Assembly (NCBI GenBank): GCA_946543465.1
Contig: CAMNLR010000145.1
Span: 1-36,178, forward strand
Source: CAG-791 sp002390025
GTDB taxonomy: Bacteria > Bacillota > Clostridia > Lachnospirales > Lachnospiraceae
Length of the DNA: 36,178 nt
Reading direction: 5' to 3'
Notes under the pieces: model-generated
What the model was told of the DNA's origin: nothing
What the model saw: only the letters and a program-made list of their open reading frames with translations
Databases searched by the model: none
Position numbers and translations under genes: made by a program
Shown: positions 6,546 through 14,643 of the stretch, in pieces
Numbering within the stretch: position 1 is the first letter of the stretch
Layout: each line of letters opens with the position of its first letter

Positions 6546-6591
6546 CAAGCACCATGGTATACTTTTATATGCCATGATGCTTGTCTTTTTT
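6546..6591 (+). terminator. Terminator or attenuator between xis and int
   Basis: CAAGCACCATGG (6546-6557) pairs with CCATGATGCTTG (6572-6583) with one mismatch, followed by six T (6586-6591). The integrase ribosome binding site, GAGGAGG, begins just after it. The hairpin would set the amount of integrase relative to excisionase. Confidence 0.75.
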
Positions 6592-6605
6592 GAGAGGAGG
6601 ATAAA

Positions 6606-7853
6606 GTGAGCGAGAAGCGAAAAGACAAGCGAGGCCGTATTTTGCACGAGGGAGAAACTCAGGGTGCAGACGGCAGATACAGATACAGTTATACAGACAA
6701 TAATGGTATGCGAAAGCAAGTATATAGTTGGAAACTTGTACTTACAGATCCATTGCCGAGGGGTAAGAGAGAATGTGTTGCACTCCGAGATCTGGAGTCA
6801 GAGATCCGCAAGGTTGAGGAACAGCACAGGTCGTTAACAGCTACGGATATGACAGTCTATGACTTGGTGGAGTGGTATACGGCGAATAAGGCCGGCGTGA
6901 AAGCCACTACAAAGACAGGCTACAAAACAGTTCGCAATCTGTTACAGAATGATTCTTTTGGCAAACGCAAAATCACATCTGTCAAAAGCAGAGATGCAAA
7001 GGATTATTTGGTCAGGCTGCAGAAGGTGGATGGCAAGAGTTATTCCACTATTCACACTGTCAGAGGGGTGTTAAGAGGTGCATTCAAAGAAGCATCATTC
7101 AGAGAGTGGGTGTATAAGAATCCTTTTGATGATTTCTCATTGAGTGAGGCAATCGACAAAGATACTCAGAAGAGAGAAGCATTGACGCGTGTAGATGAAG
7201 AGCGCTTTATGACTTTTGTTCAGGAGGATAAGCACTATTCCAGATACTATGATGGTATCTACATTTTATTACATACAGGGATGCGTATCTCAGAGTTCTG
7301 CGGATTGACGCTAGATGATATTGATATGGAAGAACGGTCTATCAATATTAATCATCAATTGATGCGTGTTGGTACGGATGTTTACATCGAGAGTACCAAA
7401 ACGAATGCAGGCAAAAGGATTCTTCCGATGGAAGATGACGTTTACAAGTGCTTTGAACGGATCATTGCCAATCGTAAGAAGCCGAAGAAGGAACCTGTGA
7501 TTGATGGATATTCTGGATTTCTATTTTTGGATAAGGATGATAATCCGACAGTCGCATTGCATTGGGAACATTACTTTCAGTTCATCCGGCAGAAGCACGA
7601 TCAGCATTATGTAGATTCATTGCCTACAATCACGCCACATGTACTGCGGCACACATATTGCACACGCAAGGCACTGTCAGGTATGAATGTAAAGACACTC
7701 CAGTACCTGATGGGACACAGCAATATTGAGATCACACTTGGCTACTATACGCATGTCCACTTCGATGATGCTAAGGCAGAGTTGGAGCGACTGAAAAAGG
7801 CCTCAAAACCGAAGTGTGTTAAATTCGAGAGGGGCTGTGTTAAAACGGGGTGA
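6606..7853 (+). CDS. int: Tn916-family tyrosine integrase
   Basis: The protein has 415 residues and starts at GTG, 6 nt after GAGGAGG. The N terminus (MSEKRKDKRGRILHEGETQ, then GRYRYSYTD and VYSWKLV) matches the AP2-like arm-binding domain of Tn916 Int. A SAM-like core-binding domain spans about 80-175, and the catalytic domain carries Arg227 (HTGMRISEF), Lys265, His345 and Arg348 (HVLRHTYC), His371 (LMGHSNIEITLGYY) and the nucleophile Tyr380 or Tyr381. All tyrosine recombinase residues are present and the length is close to that of Tn916 Int, so the enzyme should be active. The stop codon lies inside an inverted repeat, and the DNA changes from AT-rich to GC-rich within the next 140 bp, marking this as the right end of the element. 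Confidence 0.96.
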   Translation: MSEKRKDKRGRILHEGETQGADGRYRYSYTDNNGMRKQVYSWKLVLTDPLPRGKRECVALRDLESEIRKVEEQHRSLTATDMTVYDLVEWYTANKAGVKATTKTGYKTVRNLLQNDSFGKRKITSVKSRDAKDYLVRLQKVDGKSYSTIHTVRGVLRGAFKEASFREWVYKNPFDDFSLSEAIDKDTQKREALTRVDEERFMTFVQEDKHYSRYYDGIYILLHTGMRISEFCGLTLDDIDMEERSININHQLMRVGTDVYIESTKTNAGKRILPMEDDVYKCFERIIANRKKPKKEPVIDGYSGFLFLDKDDNPTVALHWEHYFQFIRQKHDQHYVDSLPTITPHVLRHTYCTRKALSGMNVKTLQYLMGHSNIEITLGYYTHVHFDDAKAELERLKKASKPKCVKFERGCVKTG

Positions 7854-7863
7854 TTTTAACACA
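7836..7863. repeat. Inverted repeat across the integrase stop; candidate attachment-site or arm sequence
   Basis: TGTGTTAAAA (7836-7845) and TTTTAACACA (7854-7863) are perfect 10-bp inverted repeats with an 8-bp spacer containing the stop. Another GTGTTAAA lies at 7816-7823. Placed at the AT/GC composition break, these could be integrase arm-binding sites, the end of the element, or a weak terminator. No matching copy was found on the left within the window. Confidence 0.45.
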
Positions 7864-7991
7864 ATTCATTGCCGGAATATGCCAGACTTTGCAATGATAT
7901 GCCGTATTTCGGAAGATGGATTGCATAACGGAAATCAAAGAATTCCCTTGTAAAATAAGGCATTTTGGCGCAAAAGGTGGTTTTTTCAGAT

Positions 7992-8465
7992 ATGATTAAA
8001 ATTTTATTTGTTTGCCACGGCAACATCTGCCGTTCGCCGATGGCTGAGTTTGTAATGAAGGATCTTGTCCGCAAGGCGGGGCTTTCAGACCGCTTCTATA
8101 TTGAGTCTGCGGCAACGAGCTCGGAGGAAGTCTGGGGCGGCCGCGGCAATCCGGTGTATCCTCCGGCGCGGGCCAAGCTGCGGGAGCACGGAATCGATCC
8201 CGGCGGGAAGCGCGCCCGCAGGACGACGCGGGACGACTATGCCCGTTTCGATTATCTGATTGGGATGGATTACGCGAACGCCTACAATATGAAGAGGATC
8301 TATGGCGGTGACCCGGAAGGCAAAATATCGCTTTTGCTGGACCACTGCGGCAGAGCCGGCCAGGAGGTGGCGGATCCCTGGTACACGGACAATTTTGATG
8401 AGACCTGGGATGATGTGCTGCAGGGGTGCACGGCACTTTTAAAGGAACTGCGCAAAACTCTGTGA
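7992..8465 (+). CDS. Low-molecular-weight protein-tyrosine phosphatase
   Basis: The protein has 157 residues, the normal length. The active-site loop is at the start: Cys8-His-Gly-Asn-Ile-Cys-Arg14-Ser15, the C-x5-R-S signature. The general acid loop is near the C terminus (DPWYTDNFDETW). The ATG at 7992 is chosen because the nucleophile then sits at residue 8 as in the family; a TTG 27 bp upstream is in frame but would add an atypical tail. Such enzymes dephosphorylate tyrosine-phosphorylated proteins, often linked to capsule control. It is the first core gene after the mobile element and heads a rightward set with the HD hydrolase, nagA and folC. Confidence 0.95.
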   Translation: MIKILFVCHGNICRSPMAEFVMKDLVRKAGLSDRFYIESAATSSEEVWGGRGNPVYPPARAKLREHGIDPGGKRARRTTRDDYARFDYLIGMDYANAYNMKRIYGGDPEGKISLLLDHCGRAGQEVADPWYTDNFDETWDDVLQGCTALLKELRKTL

Positions 8466-8522
8466 GTGTTCATAAAGCAGATTTCATAGAGAACACAAAC
8501 ATGTATAAAAGAGGAGTGAGTG

Positions 8523-9008
8523 ATGGATACAGGGATCAGAACGGACCGGATCGAAGCTGTTCGGGAAATCGTGAGCAATTTGCTGGAGCAGGTGCCGAAT
8601 GCGTCCCTGCGGGCGAGCGGATATGTGCATATGTTCGGCGTTGCGGAGGCCTGCGTACTGCTGGCCATGCGGCGGGGAGAAGACATCGAGCTTGCCGCGG
8701 CAGCGGGCTATCTGCATGACATCGCCACTTATACCACAGGGAACGCAGTGGACCACGCCCACAGGGGTGCGGAGATGGCCAAACAGATCCTGCAGGAGGC
8801 GGGGATTTTTTCTCAAGAGGAAATCGGGAAGATTTGTCAGGCTATCTTTTTTCACAGTGACAAAAAGATGGAAAACGGCCCTCTGGAGGAAATTCTCAAG
8901 GATGCCGATGTGCTGCAGCATTGTCTGTTTGATCCCGGCTATGTGGCCAAAAAGGAAAAGGACCGCTTCAAAAAGCTGAAAAAAGAGCTGGGAATCAAAA
9001 AGAACTGA
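8523..9008 (+). CDS. HD-domain hydrolase
   Basis: The protein has 161 residues. Metal-binding residues of an HD domain are visible: His36 (YVHMFGV), His65-Asp66 (YLHDIA), His78/His80 (DHAHRG), a later HSDK and Asp in KDADVLQH. That order fits small stand-alone HD phosphohydrolases of the YqeK/uncharacterised type, acting on phosphoesters such as nucleotides; the substrate is unknown. GAGGAG lies 6 nt before the ATG at 8523. The GTG immediately before it would be too close. It follows the phosphatase gene by 57 bp. Confidence 0.88.
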   Translation: MDTGIRTDRIEAVREIVSNLLEQVPNASLRASGYVHMFGVAEACVLLAMRRGEDIELAAAAGYLHDIATYTTGNAVDHAHRGAEMAKQILQEAGIFSQEEIGKICQAIFFHSDKKMENGPLEEILKDADVLQHCLFDPGYVAKKEKDRFKKLKKELGIKKN

Positions 9009-9057
9009 CACAGAACTCGGTTCGCGCAATTGTGAGCCGTGTACAAAACCTCTGGCT

Positions 9058-9108
9058 GCTCATAACTATAAGTTGCTCATAACTATAAGTTGTTCATAAC
9101 TATAAGTA
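9058..9108. repeat. Three tandem 17-bp repeats upstream of nagA
   Basis: GCTCATAACTATAAGTT is at 9058-9074 and 9075-9091, and a variant GTTCATAACTATAAGTA is at 9092-9108. Head-to-tail copies with no spacers lie 38 bp before the nagA start. They could be regulator sites or slippage products. Confidence 0.85.
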
Positions 9109-9145
9109 TAGAATTGTGGTTTTTTGGAAAAAGGAAGGAGATCCC

Positions 9146-10285
9146 ATGATACTGCAGAGTAGGAGAGTCTGGGCGCTGAACGAGTGGATGGAAGCGCAGA
9201 TTGATATTTCGGACAGAAAAATTGCAGGCATCTATCCTTACGGAACGCATGCGGCAGACGAGGATTTCGGCGAGCGCCGCATTGTCCCGGGGTTCATTGA
9301 TGTGCACACGCATGGGGCTTATGGATTTGACACAAACGATGCGGAGCCAGAGGGACTGCGGAACTGGCTGAAAAATATTGTCAGCGAGGGTGTGACCGGA
9401 CTGCTGCCCACAACGATCACCCAGTCCGAGGAGGTCCTGACAAAAGCGCTTCGGAATGTGGCAAACGTTGTGCGGGAGGGCTATGAAGGAGCCCGGATCC
9501 TGGGCATCCATTTCGAGGGACCTTATCTGGACCAGAAATATAAGGGCGCCCAGCCGGAACAGTACTGTGTGGCGCCGGATCTGGACCAGTTCAAGCGCTA
9601 TCTGGCGGCTTCGGAAGGTCTGATCCGGATCGTGACCATGGCCTGCGAACACGATGAGGGATTCAAACTGACCAGATTTCTGTGTGAAAACGGCATCGCG
9701 CCGTCCCTGGGGCATTCTTCGGCGACCTTTGCCCAGGCGGCCATGGCTTTTGCCAACGGGGCGCGCAGTGTCACCCATGTCTACAACGGCATGGCGCCCT
9801 ATCATCACAGGGAGCCGGGAATTGTCGGCGCCTCCTTCCGTTTCCGCAATGTGTTCGGGGAAATCATCTGCGACGGGCTGCATTCCACATGGGCGGCGCT
9901 GAACACCTATTTTGCGGCAAAGGGTCCTGATTACGGGGTCATGATCACAGATTCCCTGAAGGTCAAGGGACTGCCTGCAGGTACCCGGACTCTCTTCGGC
10001 GGCAATATGATCGAGCTCTTTGAAGACGGCAGCGCGCACCTTGTAGGCGCCGGAAATCTTGCGGGATCCACACTCAAGGTCAATCAGGGACTCCGCAATC
10101 TGGTGGAAAAGGCAGAGATTCCCTGGCAGACAGCCATCAATTCCTGCACCATCAACCCGGCCCGTCTGATCGGCATGGAGGCATCCAAGGGTTCCATCAC
10201 AGCGGGAAAGGACGCCGACCTGGTTGTGCTCGGGGATGACTACAGTGTGGAAGCGACTTATGTCTGCGGAGAGAGATGCTATTAA
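9146..10285 (+). CDS. nagA: N-acetylglucosamine-6-phosphate deacetylase
   Basis: The enzyme converts GlcNAc-6-phosphate to glucosamine-6-phosphate and acetate, the first cytoplasmic step of amino-sugar use and wall recycling. The protein has 379 residues, the usual length. Amidohydrolase motifs: His54 and His56 (DVHTHG), Glu124 (HFEGPYL), His190 (SLGHSSA), His211 (THVYNGM) and the catalytic Asp269 (MITDS). The C terminus has GKDADLVVLGDD, the closing beta-sandwich motif. AAGGAG lies about 6 nt before the ATG at 9146. No nagB is next to it in the window. Three 17-bp repeats lie upstream and a hairpin of the dispersed family lies 24 bp past the stop. Confidence 0.96.
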   Translation: MILQSRRVWALNEWMEAQIDISDRKIAGIYPYGTHAADEDFGERRIVPGFIDVHTHGAYGFDTNDAEPEGLRNWLKNIVSEGVTGLLPTTITQSEEVLTKALRNVANVVREGYEGARILGIHFEGPYLDQKYKGAQPEQYCVAPDLDQFKRYLAASEGLIRIVTMACEHDEGFKLTRFLCENGIAPSLGHSSATFAQAAMAFANGARSVTHVYNGMAPYHHREPGIVGASFRFRNVFGEIICDGLHSTWAALNTYFAAKGPDYGVMITDSLKVKGLPAGTRTLFGGNMIELFEDGSAHLVGAGNLAGSTLKVNQGLRNLVEKAEIPWQTAINSCTINPARLIGMEASKGSITAGKDADLVVLGDDYSVEATYVCGERCY

Positions 10286-10309
10286 TTTGACTGGTTAACA
10301 GGAAAGAGT

Positions 10310-10343
10310 GACACCGGGGACAGTCAGAACCGTCCCCGGTGTC
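10310..10343. repeat. Dispersed hairpin family, copy 1
   Basis: GACACCGGGGAC and GTCCCCGGTGTC form a perfect 12-bp inverted repeat around the 10-nt loop AGTCAGAACC. It lies between nagA and folC. The stem, loop and flank are identical to copy 2 at 14529-14566. There is no T tract, so it is not a standard terminator. Confidence 0.9.
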
Positions 10344-10390
10344 CCACCGACTCATTGACTTTGACTTCCGGCGCATGGAGGCGCATTCTG

Positions 10391-11917
10391 ATGACGATCA
10401 CAGAGGCAATTGACTATATCAACGCGCATACCTGGAGTCAGTGGAAGCTGGGGCTGTCCCGGACGGAGGAACTGCTGCGTCTTCTGGGCAATCCCCAGAA
10501 GCGGCTGCGTTTCGTCCATGTGGCGGGCAGCAACGGCAAGGGCAGCACCTGCGCCATGGTGGAGCGGATCCTGCGGGAGGCGGGTTATGTGACCGGTTTT
10601 TACCCCTCCCCTTACATTGAGGATTTCCGGGAGCGGATCCAAGTCTGCGGCGAGTATATCACGGAAGAGGCGCTGTGCAGGATCACGGCACGTGTGCGCG
10701 ATGCGGCGGATTCCATGGAGGATCATCCCAGCCAGTTTGAGATCATCACGGCGATCGGTCTGCTGTATTTTGCGGAAAAAAACTGCGACATGGTCGTCCT
10801 GGAAGTGGGGCTGGGCGGAATTTTTGACTCCACAAATGTCATTGATGCACCGGAAGTAGCGGTCATCACCAACATCGGTCTGGAACACACGGAATATCTG
10901 GGCAATACGCTGGCAGAGATCGCCGGCAACAAGTGCGGGATCATCAAATCCGGAGCGGATGTTGTGTGCTATGAGAATGTGCCGGAGGTGATGGAGGTGG
11001 TGCGCCGCGTCTGTGCGGAAAAGGGATGCCCCCTTCATATAGCCCGTTACAGCAGGGTGCAGCCGATTGAAAAGAGTCTGGAGGGACAGATCTTCCGCTT
11101 TCTTGATGAACGGGACCCGGCTTCGGATAACAACATAGATTCTATGAGTATAGAGGAGGGTGCTGAGGGTGCTGCCGATGCGGTAAATGCAGCTGACGCG
11201 GATAATCGGAATCACACTGCCTGCACTGCCATCTCTTCGGAGGAGCCTCTGCGCCTGGTCCTTTTGGGCGAGTATCAGCTGCACAATGCGGCAACGGCTC
11301 TGACCATTGTCGAAGCGCTGCGGGGGCGGGGCTGGAAGATCCCGCAGGCGGCGGTCCGGCAGGGACTGGCAGAGGTTCAGTGGCCGGCGCGGTTTGAGGT
11401 CCTTTCCAGGCAGCCGCTTTTTATTCTGGACGGCGGTCACAACCCCCAGTGCGCGGAGGCGCTGGCGGAATCTCTTGGGGAGTATCTGCCGGACAGCGGA
11501 GCTTTTGATGGGAAAAAAGCTGTTTTTCTCATGGGAATGCTTGCGGACAAGGACTACCGCGCTGTGATCGACATTATTTCTCCCTTTGCGGCGGGTTTTG
11601 TCTGTCTGACGCCCGACAGTCCGCGCGCCCTGCCGGCAGAGCAGCTGGCGGCGGAACTGAGAGACAGAGGCTTTTATGCCAGACCCTGCGGGACGGCAGA
11701 GGAAGGAATTGAAGCGGCACTGTCCCTGGCGGCAGAACTCGGCGGCAAAGAAACCGGGAGGGAGTCTCATCAGATGCCGGCGGAGGAAAACATGGAGGTG
11801 CCGCCTGTGAAAGCAGGCGCCGCATCAGACGGCCAGGCTCTGCCGGTCGTCGCTTTCGGCTCTCTGTATATGGCAGGGGCGGTACGAAGTGCCTTTCGGG
11901 GCATTGCGGCTCTGTGA
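10391..11917 (+). CDS. folC: Folylpolyglutamate/dihydrofolate synthase
   Basis: The enzyme ligates glutamate to folates using ATP. The protein has 508 residues, longer than the usual 420-440. The P-loop is at Gly46-Lys50 (GSNGKGSTCAM), after the Mur-ligase-type opening TWSQWKLGLSR. Later family motifs include YPSPYIEDFRERIQ, LEVGLGGIFDSTNV, ITNIGLEHTEYLG and LDGGHNPQCAEAL. The extra length comes from two low-complexity inserts, at about residues 238-285 (Glu/Ala/Asp-rich, EEGAEGAADAV) and about 450-482. GGAGG lies 9 nt before this ATG; an upstream in-frame TTG adds a tail not typical of the family. The 3' end merges into degenerate tandem repeats. Confidence 0.95.
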   Translation: MTITEAIDYINAHTWSQWKLGLSRTEELLRLLGNPQKRLRFVHVAGSNGKGSTCAMVERILREAGYVTGFYPSPYIEDFRERIQVCGEYITEEALCRITARVRDAADSMEDHPSQFEIITAIGLLYFAEKNCDMVVLEVGLGGIFDSTNVIDAPEVAVITNIGLEHTEYLGNTLAEIAGNKCGIIKSGADVVCYENVPEVMEVVRRVCAEKGCPLHIARYSRVQPIEKSLEGQIFRFLDERDPASDNNIDSMSIEEGAEGAADAVNAADADNRNHTACTAISSEEPLRLVLLGEYQLHNAATALTIVEALRGRGWKIPQAAVRQGLAEVQWPARFEVLSRQPLFILDGGHNPQCAEALAESLGEYLPDSGAFDGKKAVFLMGMLADKDYRAVIDIISPFAAGFVCLTPDSPRALPAEQLAAELRDRGFYARPCGTAEEGIEAALSLAAELGGKETGRESHQMPAEENMEVPPVKAGAASDGQALPVVAFGSLYMAGAVRSAFRGIAAL

Positions 11918-12070
11918 CCCTTTCGAAACATTGCAGTTTTCGTGAGTCTCTCGGGGCACAGTCCGGCATTGTCCGGATACCGACGGGACCGCGGGCACTG
12001 CGGCTCTGTGCCCATTTCGGAGCACTGCAGTCCTGTGACCCTTTGGGGGCTTTGGGGCATTGTCCCCTTG
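11895..12070. repeat. Degenerate tandem repeats starting inside the folC 3' end
   Basis: Units of roughly 28-31 bp resemble GGGGCATTGCGGCTCTGTGA followed by CCCTTTCG. They recur at about 11899, 11926, 11990, 12018 and 12056 with substitutions. The first unit is the coding end of folC including its TGA. The copies downstream are non-coding. Confidence 0.65.
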
Positions 12071-12075
12071 TAATC

Positions 12076-12104
12076 TTGTTTCTCGATTCTGCGCATGTTA
12101 AAAT
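12076..12104 (+). promoter_or_regulatory. Candidate promoter of the AI-2E family gene
   Basis: TTGTTT (12076-12081) and TAAAAT (12099-12104) are 17 bp apart, giving a leader of about 90 nt before the start at 12202. Confidence 0.5.
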
Positions 12105-12201
12105 GATAGATGTTTTGTGACAATTTGATTGCATCTCATGTTGTGAAATAACAGGCGATACATACATATTTTTTCAACACAGAGTACAGAGGCGGGAGTA
12201 T

Positions 12202-13707
12202 ATGGAAAGTATTGTGAAAATGGGTGTTTCCGGGAAAAACACCTATGGAAAAAACGAGCAGAGAGACGGTGCGGCAGGCGGGAATTCCTACAGCGCCCAG
12301 GAAGCAGGTTCCTATCAGGATCTGAAGGGGGGCGAAGCCGGTGAGTCCAAAAGTTCGGTGAATACTGCGGCCGCTTTGGAAGCAGCCGTGCAGGAAAGGC
12401 AGAAACTGGAGAAACAGAAGGCTGAGCAGAAGAAAGCAGAGGAACGTAAACGCCTCGCGGCGGAAGAACGTGCTCTCCAGAGAAAGCGCAGAAGGCAGTA
12501 CCGCATGATCACGGGATATGTGGTCGCAGCGGTCGTGATCAGTTATATTCTGATTCAGCTGGCGGGAAACCTGAACACCGTTCTGGGCGCCATCGGAAGA
12601 GGACTGACTATGGTCGGCATGCTTCTGCAGCCGCTCTTCTGGGGATTTGTGCTCTCCTATATTTTGAATCCCGCTGTGAATTCCTGCCAGAAGAAGCTGC
12701 GCAGAACAAAATTTTTTGGAAAAAAACGCGGAAATAAGCGCGGGGCAGCTGTGGCGATTACCTGTGTGGGCGCATTTCTGGTGATTTTTATCATTCTTTC
12801 CGTGGTGGTCTCCGCGGTCACAAGGAGCCTCAGACTGGCAAGCCTCGACGATCTGGTTGTCATGGTGCAGTCTTTTACAGCGTCCCTGAGCAGTCTGCAG
12901 CATATGATCACGGAACGTCTGAATGAAATGAATATTTCCACGGCGGAGGTCGAGAAGGCCATGAGCAGCATCAGCGGCATGATCGGCAAGCTTTCCAAAG
13001 GCTTAACTGCAGGTCTTTCGAATGCCATCGGTCATATCGGCAGTTTCCTGACCAGCCTCTTATTTGCTGTGATCTTCGCGATCTATTTCCTTCTGGACGG
13101 AAAAGGTCTGATGCGGTATTGGAACCGGGTGCTGCTGGCAATCTGCGGCAGAAAGGCCCGCAGGGAGTTCCATGTTCTGGCAAAAGATGCGGATTCTGTC
13201 TTCTCGGGCTACATCCGCGGTCAGCTGATCGATGCCCTTCTCATGGCAGTGCTTGTCAGCGTCTCTCTTTCCCTGATCGGCGTCAAGTATGCCGTGATTA
13301 TCGGTGTCCTGAGCGGAATCGGCAATCTGATCCCTTATATCGGACCCGTCGTCGCCTATGGCTCGACAATTCTTGTCTGCCTGGTTGCCGGTGATTTTCG
13401 CCGGCTCCTGGTCGCGATCGTTGTTCTCTTTGTGATCCAGACAGTGGATGGAAACGTGATCAATCCCAGGCTCCTGAGCAGCAGCATCGATGTGCATCCC
13501 ATGCTTGTCATAGCCGCTCTCATTGTCGGCGGTGCTGTCGGCGGAATCGTGGGCATGCTCTTCGCTGTCCCGATAGCGGCATTTCTCAGGATTCAGTTCG
13601 ACAAGATTATTGACGCTCTGCTGAAAGCCCGCGTACCGGAAAAGAGTTCTGCCGGAAAACGAAAAAAGGCAGAGCCTGCAGCCGGGAAGAAATCGACCCA
13701 GGCCTGA
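12202..13707 (+). CDS. AI-2E family transporter (PerM/YtvI-like membrane protein)
   Basis: The protein has 501 residues. The first 100 are polar, with a Lys/Glu/Gln-rich coiled coil (about 55-97) that would lie in the cytoplasm. About eight membrane helices follow from residue 105. Family motifs are clear: FVLSYILNPAV, FLLDGKGLMRYW, YIRGQLIDALLMAVLVS, and GNLIPYIGPVVAYGS. Members of this family export small molecules or ions; AI-2 export was shown for one member, and others are Na+/H+ antiporters, so the substrate here is open. The C terminus is Lys/Ala-rich. GGGAG lies just before the ATG. The long coiled-coil N terminus is an addition to the core family. Confidence 0.93.
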   Translation: MESIVKMGVSGKNTYGKNEQRDGAAGGNSYSAQEAGSYQDLKGGEAGESKSSVNTAAALEAAVQERQKLEKQKAEQKKAEERKRLAAEERALQRKRRRQYRMITGYVVAAVVISYILIQLAGNLNTVLGAIGRGLTMVGMLLQPLFWGFVLSYILNPAVNSCQKKLRRTKFFGKKRGNKRGAAVAITCVGAFLVIFIILSVVVSAVTRSLRLASLDDLVVMVQSFTASLSSLQHMITERLNEMNISTAEVEKAMSSISGMIGKLSKGLTAGLSNAIGHIGSFLTSLLFAVIFAIYFLLDGKGLMRYWNRVLLAICGRKARREFHVLAKDADSVFSGYIRGQLIDALLMAVLVSVSLSLIGVKYAVIIGVLSGIGNLIPYIGPVVAYGSTILVCLVAGDFRRLLVAIVVLFVIQTVDGNVINPRLLSSSIDVHPMLVIAALIVGGAVGGIVGMLFAVPIAAFLRIQFDKIIDALLKARVPEKSSAGKRKKAEPAAGKKSTQA

Positions 13708-13862
13708 TAGAGGGGCTGTCCGCACTCTTTCCGGCCATGCCGGATCGCTTCCGTGCCCGGGTGACGCCGGCGGGGAATCCGGTTCAGACGATTTCGGTGC
13801 AGACGGGTTCTCATAGACATCACAGGATGTCAGTGAGGACAGTGATATGAGGGACCATAGAG

Positions 13863-14504
13863 ATGGCTGAAATGAAAAAAGTACTCTTTTACGGGGATTC
13901 AAACACCTACGGCTATGATCCCGCCGGCTTTATGGGAGGACGCTATCCGCGCCGGGAGCGCTGGACAACGATCCTGCAGGAGAATCTCGCACAGACATGG
14001 GAGATTGCTGCGGACGGCATGCCGGGACGCTCGCTTCCCTCCGCCGGATATGAGTGGGAATATCTGCGCTCTGTACTGCGCGCGGAAACGCCGCTGGATC
14101 TGTTTGCTGTCATGCTGGGATCCAACGACATTCTCGGCACCCTGCGTCCCAATGCCGAAAAGACAGCGGCAAAGATGAATGATTTTGTCTCTTTTGTCAC
14201 GGATTTCACCGGAGAGGGGACACAGTTTCTGCTCATCGCGCCGCCCCGGATTGAACTGCGGGAGGAATCCTATTCCGAGCCTTACGTGCGCGGTGACAAA
14301 AGCTATGCGCAGATATATTTTGAGCAGGGGGAGAAACTCGCGGAGTATTATGAAGATCTTGCAGGATACCGCGGGATCCTCTTTGCGGATTCATCAAAGT
14401 GGGAACTGGATTTTGCCTATGACGGCGTCCATCTGTCCGAGCGGGGCCACGCCCTTTTTGCACAGAAGATGACAGAGGTCTTGAGAACGATCGGTGCCGA
14501 ATGA
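13863..14504 (+). CDS. SGNH/GDSL-family esterase
   Basis: The protein has 213 residues and no signal peptide, so it is cytoplasmic. Block I is GDSNTYGYDP with the nucleophile Ser13, block III is MLGSNDIL, and block V is YDGVHLSERGH with Asp187 and His190. These complete the SGNH catalytic set. The spacing and the RRERWTTILQENL segment resemble arylesterase-type members acting on acylated small molecules or sugars. The start at 13863 has GAGGG about 10 nt upstream, and an in-frame ATG lies three codons later. Its 3' end is 24 bp before dispersed hairpin copy 2. Confidence 0.93.
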   Translation: MAEMKKVLFYGDSNTYGYDPAGFMGGRYPRRERWTTILQENLAQTWEIAADGMPGRSLPSAGYEWEYLRSVLRAETPLDLFAVMLGSNDILGTLRPNAEKTAAKMNDFVSFVTDFTGEGTQFLLIAPPRIELREESYSEPYVRGDKSYAQIYFEQGEKLAEYYEDLAGYRGILFADSSKWELDFAYDGVHLSERGHALFAQKMTEVLRTIGAE

Positions 14505-14528
14505 GGAGAATGCTTTGGGACACTGGGT

Positions 14529-14566
14529 GGGACACCGGGGACAGTCAGAACCGTCCCCGGTGTCCC
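14529..14566. repeat. Dispersed hairpin family, copy 2
   Basis: GGGACACCGGGGAC (14529-14542) and GTCCCCGGTGTCCC (14553-14566) form a perfect 14-bp stem around loop AGTCAGAACC. It shares 37 identical bases with copy 1. It lies in the gap before lepB, in a stretch that is open in frame with lepB but is best read as non-coding. Confidence 0.92.
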
Positions 14567-14643
14567 ATGCGAGGTCCCGATCGAAACGCCTGCACCTGGA
14601 AACTACAGATTTTGGAAACCAAGAAAACGAGAACAGATACTAC

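Noticed and set aside
7854..7991. A tRNA gene as integration target next to the integrase
   Set aside because: No cloverleaf, T-loop or CCA-adjacent pattern can be found in the 138 bp between int and the phosphatase gene.
9058..9108. CRISPR-like array
   Set aside because: The 17-bp units abut without spacers, and no cas gene is present.
10352..11770. A 472-codon minus-strand frame opposite folC
   Set aside because: Arg/His/Gln-rich shadow of folC with no ribosome binding site or known motif.
11770..12123. A 117-codon minus-strand frame over the folC end
   Set aside because: Repetitive peptide text comes from the degenerate tandem repeats; no start signal.
14494..14643. Upstream GTG start for signal peptidase I
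   Set aside because: It would translate dispersed hairpin copy 2, and no homologue-like sequence is found in the added 50 residues.
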